This document shows, in pieces, positions 44,098-54,669 of a DNA stretch of 64,000 bases. The translations under genes were made by a program, and so were the position numbers. The number at the start of each line of letters is the position of its first letter. Positions within the stretch are counted from its first letter, which is position 1. This DNA is from Gambelia wislizenii (Eukaryota; Chordata; Lepidosauria; Squamata; Crotaphytidae), in contig JAUMIR010000003.1 in NCBI GenBank assembly GCA_030847615.1, positions 32,672,501-32,736,500 of the forward strand, in the 5' to 3' direction. Under the pieces are notes generated by a model. It made no database searches, was not told the DNA's origin, and was given only the letters and a program-made list of their open reading frames with translations.

Positions 44098-46053
44098 CCT
44101 CTCTCTCTGGCTTTTCTTCGCAAACGAAGATTCAGGAAGGACTCATCCCGCGCTTTCTGCAAGCGCGCTGATGACTAAAAAGGCCAATCCGAGATAAACA
44201 AGTCCGGTTGCAAAAAGCACAGCAGAAGGTCTCCTTGGGTGATGTTTTTGGGTTGTGATTCTTTCTGCGTTGTCGTTTCTCTTCAAGACTTGTTCGGCGT
44301 GAGTTTTCAAATAAGGCTGCAGCATTGTGGATAGTGCGTCTCCATGCCTCCCGATGTGAGGCCAGGGCGGACCACTGTTGGTGATCAATTTGGCCGAGCC
44401 TGAGATGTTGTTTCAGGGAGTCTTTGTATGGCTTTTTTGGAGCGCCCCTCTTACACTGACCCGTGGCGAGTTCACCGTAGAGTAGTATTTTCGGGAGGTG
44501 ATGGTCCTCCATCCTAGAAATGTGCCCTGCCCAGCGCAGCTGTGTTCTCAATATCATGGCCTCAATGCTGGTGATCCCTGCTTGCTCAAGGATAGCAACA
44601 TTCGTCACATAGTCAGTCCAGTGTATATTTAGGATTGTGCGTAGACAGCGCTGATGAAAGCGCTCGAGGAGTCGTAGGTGGTGGCGATAGGTGACCCATG
44701 TTTCAGATCCATAAAGGAAGATAGACAGTACGATGGCTGTATACACACTGATTTTTGTGCTTTGCCTCAGGTGTTTATTGCTCCAGACTCTTTTGTGAAG
44801 TCTTCCAAATGCACTATATACCTTTGCTAATCTGTGATCGATCTCTTTGTCAATCTTGGCATCTGAGGAGATGATGCTTCCCAGGTAGGTGAACTGCTGA
44901 ACGGACTTGAGCACAGATTTGCCGACGGCAATGTGGGGATGGTGGTGTTCGTCCTGTGGTGCAGGCTGGTAAAGAACTTCTGTTTTCTTCAGGTTGACTT
45001 CTAGCCCAAACAGCTCTGCAGCTGTTGCAAAGCAGGACGTTAGGCGCTGCAGAGATGCTTCTGTGTGGGCAACAAGGGCAGCATGGGGTTTGGGGTTTGC
45101 CAGACCAGTAAAGTGTGTAGCCATGAGGAGGCTGCCTTCCTCATGGAAGTGAATTTCACTAAGAGCAGCGATGTCAATATTAAGCCGTGATAGTTCAAGG
45201 GCTATTAGGGCAGAACGACGCTCAGGCCGTCCACTATCTTCAGAGTCTTGCATGGTTCTGATGTTCCAACATGCAAGTGTCAGTTTATTTACACCTTTGG
45301 AGGCCGATGTGTGCCTTTGTTTCTTTGCCTTGGTTTGACCGCATCAGAAGATTCCCGTTGGCCGCGGCTAGCCAACCAGGTAGTTGGGGGATGAGCTTTC
45401 GTTAGGCCACCTTTTCTAGGCCCCTCTCCATATGGAGCAAGCAGTGCTCTCCTTAAAAAAGGCTGCTTGGTCGTTCAGGATGCTGCCGAACATGACTGTC
45501 ATCTCCCGGGTCAGCCTCGAGCGACCAATGTCCTGAACCGCCTGCATGCAGGGTTGGGGCTGCAGCTTCCAGTGCATCTTTACACCTGCCAGTTTCGTTC
45601 CTCGCCAGTCGCTACAGGGATTTTTTGGAACTGGATTTGTCCTTCAAGCCTGTGCAATGGATTTTTCTGGTGGAGCGCAGCGTGCACAGAACTGGCCTCA
45701 CCCTTTAAACCAGAGATTCATCTGCCGTGGCCTTGCAAGCATGGACGTGGCAGCGAGGTCCTCGGGCCGTAGGTTTGATTAGAGTTTCCTTCTCTTAGAT
45801 GGTTGACCTTACAGGGTTGGACGAGCACCATCTGCCCGGGTTTGGGATTAGAGTTTCCCTTCTCCTAGGACGGTTGCCACAAGGCTAGAGAGCCCATCCT
45901 GCCCTTTGACGCTCTTTGTCAGACCCTTCGGTTTTGACCTGTCTGGCATGGGAGACCCTACCAGTGGCTATTATGCCACCGCCAGCATAGCTCAAAACAT
46001 CATTAGGGTACGCAAGCCTCTCTCCCACGACAAGGGGGCGTCAATGGAGAGGA
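44098..46053 (-). mobile_element. RTE-like LINE with 11-bp target duplication, internally deleted
   Basis: Flanked by GTTGACATACA at 44,087-44,097 and 46,054-46,064, so both ends are exact. On the minus strand it begins with about 770 bp of 5' region and endonuclease start, then jumps directly to the RT thumb region, then ends with the tail gccagagagagagag. The retained 5' region makes it the best source in the window for the element's 5' end. Confidence 0.88.
44132..45284 (-). pseudogene. RTE-like ORF: endonuclease start fused to RT C-terminus
   Basis: One open frame across the internal deletion. The start LTLACWNIRTMQDSEDSG and RLNIDIAALSEIHFHEEG is the beginning of an APE-type endonuclease. 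After a junction near 45,085 it continues with AALVAHTEASLQRLTSC, KKTEVLYQPAPQ, LYGSETWVTYRHHLRLL, and closes with the C2HC-type motif CCAFCNRTCLSRIGLF and RKRGMSPS. The catalytic endonuclease residues beyond the first Glu and the RT motifs A to C are missing, so the product would be inactive although the frame is clean. Confidence 0.85.
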
Positions 46054-46382
46054 GTTGACATACAACAGGCAAGGCAAACAGCAGCTGCCTCCAGAATCAT
46101 TTATTGAGCATGTGTGAACAGCTAAAGAGTAAAAAGGGGAGAGTAGATAAGCCTGCCTCACCAGTTAATCCAAACACATTTAAAAAGGATAGATCTGTAA
46201 GTCTGGCCACCAAAATGTAAACCAAACAAAAAGTGGAGACTGGAAAAAGGGAAGAAATAATTCCTAGGTGCATTTTGGAAGAAGTGTTGGTCTCTGAAAG
46301 GTTCAATATATTTTGTTTTTTGTTTTACTCATGTAAGGCTTACCTGACCTGGTTGTTTCATTTCATTTGTGTGTATCTTTGT

Positions 46383-47270
46383 GTTGTTGTTGTTGTTGTG
46401 TGCCTTCAAATAGTTTCCAAGTAATAGTAACCCTAAGGCAACACTGAAGATTTGTTCAGAAGGAGGTTGCCATTGCCTTCCTCTGAGCCTGAGAGAGTTT
46501 GGAGATTACCAGACGACTAAATCAATCAATTACAGGAACGTCAGGAGATCGCCAAAGGGCTTACTTTTCGGACTACATTGTTCGTGTCCCGTTATGCCCC
46601 TGTCCTGGTTCCGTGCTGCCCTCGTTTCTTCTTATTCACAGCTCAAGCCATGAATAGATCACCAGTTCTGTTCCTGTCTTGGAATGATGGGCAAGTGAAA
46701 AGGTGCCCCTTTATGCTGGCATGATGCCAGCCACAGTGGGAGGTCCGTTCCAAACATTTCCAGTTGAGATCAGGACATACAGGTAAGTGACTCCCTTTTT
46801 TCCCCCTCCCCAGGTTACTTGTATTTTTTAAACTGTGTTTTTGTGCTTGCTGTCACTTTTCGATCTTTCTTTTACTTTTTATTTTTTAATTTCCTGCGCA
46901 CTCATGCACTCACAAGAACAGCTGGGAACTCAGACTAGGAAGTGAACGGGGCTCTGTTCAAGCTCCATTCACTCCTGGGCTGCCAGAGGGGAGGGGATGC
47001 AGTTTTTATCCTGCTATCAAGGTAAGTTTGAAAAAAAATTACATCATTACAGGGACGGGGAGGTGGCAGTAGCTAGATGTCGAGAAGGGGATGCTATATT
47101 TGTCCCCCATCTGAAAAATCCTTTGACTTATCCAAGGTCACCTAGTGGGTTGATTTATCCAAGGTCACCTAGTGGGTTTCCATGGCCAAGTGGGAATTTG
47201 AACCCTGGTCTCCAGAGTTGTGGTACAGTGCTCAGACCACTACATCATGCAGGCTCTCCTGCATATCTTT
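46383..47270 (-). mobile_element. tRNA-derived SINE split by an unidentified insert
   Basis: The inverted SINE tail and body are at 46,383-46,502 (tgttgtgtgccttcaaatag, then gaaggaggttgccattgcct). The rest of the body and the tRNA head are at about 47,112-47,270 (atccaaggtcacctagtggg, then gaatttgaaccctggtctcc). A 28-bp unit (ttatccaaggtcacctagtg) is tandemly repeated at about 47,126-47,180. Confidence 0.7.
46503..47111. other. Unidentified ~600-bp insert in the SINE
   Basis: No family recognised. The ends ggagattaccaga and, inverted, ggatttttcaga are weakly alike, and TTTG is present on both sides, hinting at a DNA transposon. It contains a donor-like cag|gtaagt near 46,781. Confidence 0.35.
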
Positions 47271-47605
47271 AGTTCTGAATTAAAAGTCTGCTGACACACA
47301 TTCAAGCTGTTTTTCTTTTATGTGATGTAGAGACCTAACCCTATTCTCTGAATGCTATTTCTGCCGCTGGTACCAAAGTTTCTGCTAAAGAAGTAGTGCT
47401 CAGGAACATGTCTACTTTGTTAATTGAGGTATATCTGTATAAGATGAAGTTCTGAAAGCATGCTCCAGCAGACTCAGAATGTCACCATTCATATGTCTGT
47501 GGAGGGGGAGAGACCTCAAGCAAATCTGGAGTATTTCTAAACTGAAATGATAGGCGCAGCACTTTTTACTAGTGTCTTGATCTTAAATCTGAAGAAATTT
47601 ATAAC

Positions 47606-47830
47606 CTGTGTGTTATGTGTGCCTTCAAGTCGCTTGTCAAATTATAGCAACCCCACAAATTTCATAGGGGTTTCTTAGGCAAGGAATACTCAGAGGTGGT
47701 TTTGCCAGTTCCTTCCTCTGAAATATAGGTTGTAGCACCAGGTATTCATTGGCCATCTCCCATCCAAGCTGAACCTGCTTAGCTTTCAAGATCAGACAGG
47801 ATCTCTGGCGCCTTTGGGGTACTTAGGCCA
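47606..47830 (-). mobile_element. 5S-rRNA-derived SINE, second copy
   Basis: Same structure as 40,341-40,574: the minus strand carries the 5S-like 'gaaagctaagcaggttcag' and 'ttggatgggagatgg', then the tail 'gcgacttgaaggcacacata'. A small deletion removes part of the 5S loop region near 47,765. Confidence 0.82.
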
Positions 47831-47839
47831 GTTATTTAT

Positions 47840-48163
47840 AAATTACTCTGCCTCAGATGCCAAGATTGACAAACATATCAATCACAGATTAGCAAAGGCA
47901 TATAGTGCATTTGGAAGACTTTACAAAAGAGTCTGGAGTAATAAACACCTGAGGCGAAGTACAAAAATCAGTGTGTATAGAGCCATTGTACTGTCTGTTC
48001 TCCTTTATGGGTCTGAAACATGGGTCACCTATCGCCACCACTTACGACTCCTCAAATGCTGTCATCAGCACTGTATATGCACAATCCTAAATATACACTG
48101 GACTTACTATGTGACGAATGTTGCTGTCCTTGAGCAAGCAGGGATCACCAGCATTGAGGCCAT
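47840..48163 (+). pseudogene. RTE-like LINE fragment (C-terminal region)
   Basis: Encodes DAKIDKHINHRLAKAYSAFG, LYGSETWVTYRHHLRLLKCC and ends in GITSIEAM. Truncated at both ends; no duplication seen. It abuts an L1 fragment at about 48,166, where a small inverted repeat (ccacgcagtgttgcgtgg) lies. Confidence 0.8.
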
Positions 48164-48171
48164 GAGGCCAC

Positions 48172-48757
48172 GCAGTGTTGCGTGGTTTTTATTAACGGAG
48201 AAGAAAATAGAAAGTATGGAAAAAATCCAAAAAGAAATTAGAGAAAGAGAAATGAAGTTACAACAATACCCTACAAATAAAGAGTTGTTAAGAGAAATAA
48301 AAATATTACAAGAACAACTGACAGAAGATACAATGGAAGAAATCCAAAAGAGATTACAATACTTAAAGCAAAGGAGTTTTGAACATTCAAATAAACCAGG
48401 GAGGTGGCTGGCGTACCAGTTAAGAAAACTAAGAGAAAGGAATTTTATCACTGAAGTCAGACAAGGAGATCAAATCTATTCAGAACAACAGAAAATCAAA
48501 CAGATTTTTAGGAACTATTATGCAACACTGTACCAAAAGCGAAACACCCATCTTGGAGATTTACAAGACTTTCTCAAAGGCCATTCAATCCCAGAACTCA
48601 CAAGTCAACAAAAGGAAATGTTGAATCAACCTATAACAATAGCAGAGATTACCGAGAAGATTAAGAAATTAAAAATAGGAAAAGCACCTGGATCAGATGG
48701 GTTTACCCCAAAATTTTATAAGGTGATGGAAGACCAAATATTATTACCGTTTAAAAT
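48172..48757 (+). pseudogene. L1 ORF2 linker and RT start
   Basis: Open frame with the charged ORF2 linker (EIREREMKLQQYPTNKELL, WLAYQLRKLRERNFITEVR) and the RT entry KLKIGKAPGSDGFTPKFYK. The endonuclease is missing. It joins, without the SINE, to the part at 50,326. Confidence 0.85.
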
Positions 48758-50325
48758 ACTGCCCTGCTGGCACAGTGGTTAAATGCCAGTACTGCAAGTC
48801 ACCACATTACAAGTTCAATTCCAGAGGGCTCCAAGGTTCACTCAGCCTTCCATCCTTTTGTAGGTTGGTAAAATGAGTACCCAGCTTGTGGGGGCAATTA
48901 GCTAACACACATTGTAAACTGCTTCCGTTTTCTTCAGGTTGACTTCCAGCCCAAACAGCTCTGCAGCTGTTGTGAAGCAGGATGTTAGGTGCTGCAGAGC
49001 TGCTTCTGTGTGGGCAACAAGGGCAGCAGCAGCAGCGAAGAGCAGCTCACAGACTAGATAGTTTAGAGTCTTGGTGTGAGCCCTCAGACGGCTTAAGTTA
49101 AACAAGCTACCATCAGTACGGTAACGTATATAGATGCCGTCAGAAAATGTAGGGAGCAGAACAAGGGTCTCTATGTAACATTTGTCGACCTCACCAAAGC
49201 CTTTGACACTGTGAGTAGAAAAGGTCTGTGGCAGATCCTGGAAAGACTAGGTTGTCCCCCCAAATTCCTTAAAATGATTATCTTGCTACATGAGGGCCAG
49301 CTTGGTCAAGTCAGATATGGCGATGCTCTTTCAGAGCCTTTTCTAATAACTAATGGAGTGAAGCAAGGTTGTGTTCTTGCACCAACTTTATTTACAATCT
49401 TCTTTAGCATGACCATCCCCACATTGCTGTCGGCAAATCTGTGCTCAAGTCCGTTCAGCAGTTCACCTACCTGGGAAGCATCATCTCCTCAGATGCCAAG
49501 ATTGACAAAGAGATCGATCACAGATTAGCAAAGGCATATAGTGCATTTGGAAGACTTCACAAAAGAGTCTGGAGCAATAAACACCTGAGGCAAAGCACAA
49601 AAATCAGTGTGTATAGAGCCATTGTACTGTCTATCCTCCTTTATGGGTCTGAAACATGGGTCACCTATCGCCACCACCTACGGCTCCTCGAACACTTTCA
49701 TCAGCGCTGTCTACGCACAATGCTAAATATACACTGGACTGACCATGATATTGAGAACACAGCTGCGCTGGGCAGGGCACGTTTCTAGGATGGAGGACCA
49801 TCGCCTCCCAAAAATACTACTCTACGGTGAACTTGCCACGGGTCAGTGTAAGAGGGGCGCTCCAAAAAAGCGATACAAGGACTCCCTGAAACAATATCTC
49901 AGGCTCAGCTAAATTGATCACCAACAGTGGTCCGCCCTGGCCTCACATCGGGAGGCATGGAGATGCACTATCCACAATGCTGCAGCCTTTTTTGAGAACT
50001 CACGCCGAACAAGTCTTGAAGAGAAACAACAACGCAGAAAGAATCACAACCCAAAAACATCACCCAAGGAAACCGTCTGCTGTGCTTTCTGCAATCGGAC
50101 TTGTTTATCTCAGATTGACCTTTTTAGTCATCAGCGCGCTTGCAGAAAGCGCGGGATGAGCCCTTCCTGAATCTTCATTTGCGAAGAAAAGCCAGAGAGA
50201 GAAACTGCTTAATGCAGTGTAGATCTGTAAATTGCTATTGCTTAAAACAATTTTTAAGACGCTCTGATAGCCTTGTGGCTGAAGAGCGGGGTATAAATAA
50301 ATAAATAATGATAAAATAATAATAA
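48758..50325 (+). mobile_element. tRNA-derived SINE with L2-like tail, split by an RTE-like LINE
   Basis: 5' part 48,758-48,924: tRNA-like head (ctgctggcacagtggttaaa, then a B-box-like caagttcaattcc). 3' part 50,202-50,325: 'gcttaatgcagtgtagatct' and the tail 'ccttgtggctgaagagcggg' plus 'tataaataaataaata'. That tail resembles the end of the L2 at 54,310-54,368 (ccttgtggcctgaaaggca), so the SINE was probably mobilised by L2. Confidence 0.65.
48925..50201 (+). mobile_element. Scrambled RTE-like LINE with 9-bp target duplication
   Basis: Flanked by AAACTGCTT at 48,916-48,924 and 50,202-50,210. Order of parts: an inverted segment (48,925 to about 49,144) coding the region around RT motif C; then plus-strand RT motif A region to motif B (FVDLTKAFDTVSRKGLWQI, TNGVKQGCVLAPTLF; about 49,145-49,413); then plus-strand thumb and C-terminus (49,414-50,201) with the gccagagagaga tail. 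The inverted piece is exactly the part missing between the other two. In it the catalytic FADDA reads FAAAA. Frame breaks near 49,745 and 49,910 also occur. Confidence 0.85.
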
Positions 50326-52590
50326 AAAGATTTTAGAAGCTACCGTCAAAGGTTCTTACCCTAAAACGTGGGAAGAGGCATACATTACGTTAATACACAA
50401 AGAAAATAGAGATCCCCATGAACAAAAAAATTATCGTCCGATATCTTTGCTCAACATGGACTATAAAATCTTCGTGTTAATACTGGCGGACAGATTTTTA
50501 AAATTCTTGGATTGGATCAGCGAAGATCAAAGAGGGTTTCTACCGGAGAGATATATGAAAGATAACGTGAGGCATGTCTTAAATCTGATTGATTATCATG
50601 AAAATCATAAAGAGAAGAAATTGGCCATGATTTTTTTTTTTAGACATTGAGGAGGCCTTTGATAATGTAGACTGGACTATAATGTTTGAAACTCTTGCTC
50701 GAATTAATGTAGGCCAAAAGTTTATGAATTGGATCAAAACTATCTATCATAAGCAATCGGTGAGATTAATAATAAATGGGGGGAAACAGAAATCATACGG
50801 ATACAAAAAGGAGCACGACAAGGGTGCCCTCTTTCTCCACTCCTTTTCTTATTGATAATGTTCATTTTAAGTATAAAAATCAAATGAAGAAGAGAAAATA
50901 AAAGGGATTAAAATTAAAGAACATAGATTCAAATTAAGAATGTATGCTGATGACTTAATAATTTCATTGAGTGACCCACAAGAAGAAATCACACCATTAA
51001 TGAATATATTAAAAGAATTTGAAATATTATCAGGTCTGAAAATAAATAAAGACAAAACAGTAATACTATCTAAAAATCTAACTAAAGAGGGAAAGAACTT
51101 AACAGAGAGATCAGGATTCAGGGTTGCAAGAACAGTAAAATATCTTGGTGTTAACATAACAAATAAGAACTCTGATCTGTTTAACAATAATTACAAAAAA
51201 AACTTGGACACGACCTTAACAATTGGCAAAAGTTGACTACTTCATTTCTCTGTAAAATTAGCATAATCAAGATGAATATTTTGCCTAGAATGATATTCTT
51301 ATTTCAGATGATTCCAATAATCTAAGAAGATCTTCAAAGATTGGCAATCTGACATTTCCAAATTCATCTGGTCTGGGGAAAAACCAAGGGTGAAGATGAA
51401 AATTCTTCAGGATGTTAAAGAAAGAGGAGGGCTGAATGTACCCAATCTGAGTTTATATCACGAGGCTTGCTGCCTGAAATGGATTAATGAATGGACCACA
51501 TTAGAGAATAAAAAACTGTTAACGGTTAAAGGGGATGGAAATCATTATGGATGGCATGCCTGTTTTATGGCAAAGACTTGATTAACAAAGATTTTTATAA
51601 TCATACCATTAGGAGTTCACTAATTAAAAGTTGGAGAAAAATAAAGAACAGATTATTTCCCCAAATACCAATTTGGGCCTCACCATATGAAGCGTTACTC
51701 AATAAAGAAGGAATCCCAACACTTCAATGGTTGAGGTACAGAGACATACTATTAATAGAAGTAGATCGGCAAATATTAAAAACCCAAGAAAAAATGAAGA
51801 AAGATAATAGACTGCCATTGGTACTTATATATGCAAATGAAAGAAAGATATAAAATGGACATTAGATTAACAAGGATTATGACAAAGAAAACAGAATGGG
51901 AAACTATTACTAAATTAGGAAATAAACACATGATCTCAAGATTTTATAATTTACTCCTAAAATGGAAAACAGAGGATGAAATAATCAAACCTAATATGAT
52001 AGTTTGGGCACAAAATATTGGACATATGATAGAATTAGAGAGTTGGGAAAATATGTGGACAAAACAAATAAAAAGAACACTGAGTCAAAATTTATGAGAA
52101 AATGTTTACAAAATATACTTTAGGTGGTATTTGTCACCTCATAAACTATCTTTGATGTACAAAGGAACACAAAGTACATGTTAGAAATGCAGAGACAAAA
52201 ATGGGACATTTTACCATCTATGGTGGAATTGTAGAAAGGCATATAAGTATTGGAAACAAATACAACAAATAATTGAAGAAATCTTGAATATCAAAATACA
52301 ACTGAAACTGGAGGTGTTTTTGTTAGGATTGTTAGAGAAGACATTAGAAAAAGAACAGGGTAAAATATTTTGTTTATATGCTGGTAACAGCCAGAATAAC
52401 ATTTGCAAAAATGTGGGAAAACAAAGAATGCCCTACGGTAGACCAATGGCTGGAAAAACTTTACGAGTCGATACATATGGTCAAGTTAACGATGCTACTC
52501 TAAAAGGGAAAGCTACCAAAAAATATATAAAAGAATGGACAACTATAGTCAAATATTTAACAAGCAGATGGGGTGATGTAGCAATCTCCT
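50326..52590 (+). pseudogene. L1 ORF2 RT and C-terminus, multiply broken
   Basis: RT continues with LIHKENRDPHEQKNYRPISL, EDQRGFLPERYMKDNVRHV and the catalytic MYADDLII near 50,950. A T11 run at about 50,632 breaks the frame just before the motif A DIEEAFDNVDW. The C-terminal region includes TLQWLRYRDILL and LYHLWWN-type Cys/His codons near 52,215. Further breaks near 50,860, 51,235, 51,580 and 52,110. The 3'UTR runs to 52,960. Confidence 0.85.
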
Positions 52591-52960
52591 ACACCTAAAT
52601 GGAAAATAACAGTGGGGAATAGAAGGTTTTCAGAAATAGATTATAGCAAATTTATAACTATTCTTTCTTTTTTTTCCTTTTTGTGGCAATAAAAATAGGA
52701 TTAATAGAAACCAAGTAATATGTTGATGAAATAGATGTGCAGTAAAGAAAAAAAGAATATTTTGGAGTAGCTAGAAAGGAAGTCAGGTAAAAATATACAG
52801 TAAACGCGTGCATTAAGATAATATGTAAAGAATGTTAATTTATTATAATAGGAAAAGAATTAGTGTATAACAAATGATGCACTGACACTAATGTAAATGT
52901 AAATATGTTATTTTATTTGAAATGGATGAATTTTATCCAATAGAAATATACAAAAAAAAA

Positions 52961-53399
52961 ATCCAACCTTATAGTGCAAAAGTGTCATTTCACTGTTGCA
53001 TAAGAGCACCAAAATGTCTTTTTAAAAATAAAATTTAAAAATGAGAAAGAAGGAAAAGAAGACTTTTGTTTGTTTGTTTGGATAGATCTCAGAATTTTAA
53101 AAAATGGGTGGGAACAAAAATGTTGTAGCTGGTATGGGAATTGATAGAAAATAGTCCAGGACAAGTGGAAAGTTGTTTGCATATTTTTTGTAAAGTACAA
53201 ATACTGCAACTTTCTGACATTTCCCCTCTAGATGTGCCCTATGGCAGAGAGGGTTTCCGTAGATGGTGAGATCTAAACTAGATATCCAGTCTATTTTCAT
53301 CCATTTTTGGTTGATCTGTACTCCCTTGCCACATGTTGTATTTGTCCTCCATACTGAAAAGTTGTCAGGATAGAATGCCTTCCTAATGGTTCCCTGCCA
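52961..53399. other. Unassigned stretch
   Basis: About 440 bp between the L1 A tail and the L2 remnant. The first part may be an L2 segment too worn to recognise. Confidence 0.3.
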
Positions 53400-54368
53400 C
53401 AAATTCATTGCAACACATTTGCTGAATATTTTGCAGAGAAAATTGTTCAGATTCATTCTGACTTGCTCCACATTGAAGCTAGAGACTGGAGAGGCAACTG
53501 AGGCACGTGCTTGTCCAGTTTTGATGGATGTGTTTCACGTTGTTCAACATGATAAGTTGCTTGGAGAAGTTGAGCCAACCACTTGTCTGTTAGATCCATA
53601 CCCATCCTGGCTAACTAAAGCTGCCAGAGGAAGACTGGCTAATTGGGTAGTAGAGGTTGTAAATGCTTCTTTGAAAGAGAGCTATGTTCCAACCTCTCCA
53701 AAAGAAGCAATTGTAAGACCTTTGTTGGGGGAAAAAATACCCTTCATGGGACCCCACCTTTCATTGGATGCCCTCTCTCTATGTAATGCACACCTGATAC
53801 TGCACTGGTATCAGGTGTGCATTTTAGAGACTATATAATATCAGTCCTGCAAGAACTGCTACTGGCTTTCAATTTGATTCCAGTTCAAGGTATTGGTGTT
53901 GATCAACACAACACTAAGCAACTTGGGGCCAGGCTATCTGAAGGACTGCCTCCTCCCATATGAGCCAGCCAGATATTTGAGATCTTCAGAGGAGGGCCTG
54001 TTGTGCATCCCAACACCTCATGAAGTTAGGTTGGTGGGTGCACGTAACAGGGCTTTCTCTGTAGCAACACCTCAGTTGTGGAACTCCCTATCCAAGGAAG
54101 TTAACCTGGGTCCATCTCTTTTAAGCTCTTCCAACAGGCAGTCAAAACAATGCTGTTCCATATTCAGTGTTTGAAATTGCTGTTTTAACTGCTTCAAAAT
54201 TGGATTGTAGGAGTCTTTGTAGACTGTTCGTGGGAGTTTTTAAATAGTATTGTAATTTGTTTTTAAAATGTTTTTATCTTTGTATTGTTTTAATTGTTTT
54301 TCATTTGTTCGTCACCTTGGGAGTCCTTGTGGCCTGAAAGGCAATACAGAAATACTTTAAATAAATAA
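53400..54368 (+). pseudogene. L2-clade LINE remnant (RT start and C-terminus)
   Basis: The first part codes TTCLLDPYPSWLTKAARGRL and VVNASLKESYVPTSPKEAIV, the start of an L2-type RT. Most of RT is missing after about 53,740, where a 15-bp-stem hairpin occurs. The C-terminus follows: LGPGYLKDCLLPYEPARYLR and RAFSVATPQLWNSL. The 3' end is ccttgtggcctgaaaggca plus a short 'ataaataaataaa' tail at about 54,368, as in L2 elements of reptiles. Confidence 0.8.
53786..53822. repeat. Perfect hairpin, 15-bp stem
   Basis: ATGCACACCTGATAC at 53,786-53,800 and its exact inverse at 53,808-53,822 enclose a 7-nt loop. It lies where the L2 RT region is deleted. Confidence 0.9.
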
Positions 54369-54465
54369 ATAAATGTTTGGCTACAGACCCAAGTCTCCTT
54401 TGTAAATTCCCCTCCCTGTCTTTTTTACTATATGGTGAATGAGAACAAACACCCAGTGGTTTGTC

Positions 54466-54649
54466 TAGGGTTGCCAAAGTGAAAACTGCAGACGGTTCCT
54501 GTACCCTTAATGGTTGTGTAGAAGAGGGAATTTCAGCAGGTGTTGCTTGTCACCTGGTTGTGTGACAAGCAACACCTGCTGAAATTTACTCTTCTACACA
54601 GCCATGAAAGGTACAGGAACCCTTTCCAGTTTTCACTTTTTCAACCCTA
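54466..54649. mobile_element. hAT-type foldback MITE with 8-bp duplication
   Basis: A 184-bp element that is almost wholly palindromic (ctagggttgccaaagtgaaa against its inverse at the right; centre near 54,557). It begins TAGGGTTG, ends CAACCCTA and is flanked by GGTTTGTC at 54,458-54,465 and 54,650-54,657. An exact 8-bp duplication is the hAT hallmark. Confidence 0.85.
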
Positions 54650-54669
54650 GGTTTGTCCCTTTTCACTTG

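Larger units (their letters stand above)
43829..47442 (+). mobile_element. Mariner/Tigger-like DNA transposon, copy C, multiply interrupted
   Basis: Left end caggcatagctcagttcac after a TA, right end tttgttaattgaggtatatc followed by tgta, the same inverted-repeat pair as copies A and B. The body is split by an RTE-like LINE (44,098-46,053) and a SINE (46,383 onwards) that itself contains an unidentified 600-bp segment. It lacks the palindrome that copies A and B carry beside their terminal repeat. Confidence 0.6.
48166..52960 (+). mobile_element. L1-type LINE (third lineage) split by a SINE
   Basis: 5'-truncated L1 ending in an A run at 52,951-52,960. Its ORF2 is interrupted between 48,757 and 50,326 by a SINE that itself contains an RTE-like LINE. 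Sequence outside the insertions is colinear: ...DQILLPFK / RFLEATVKGSYP... reads through. Confidence 0.85.
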
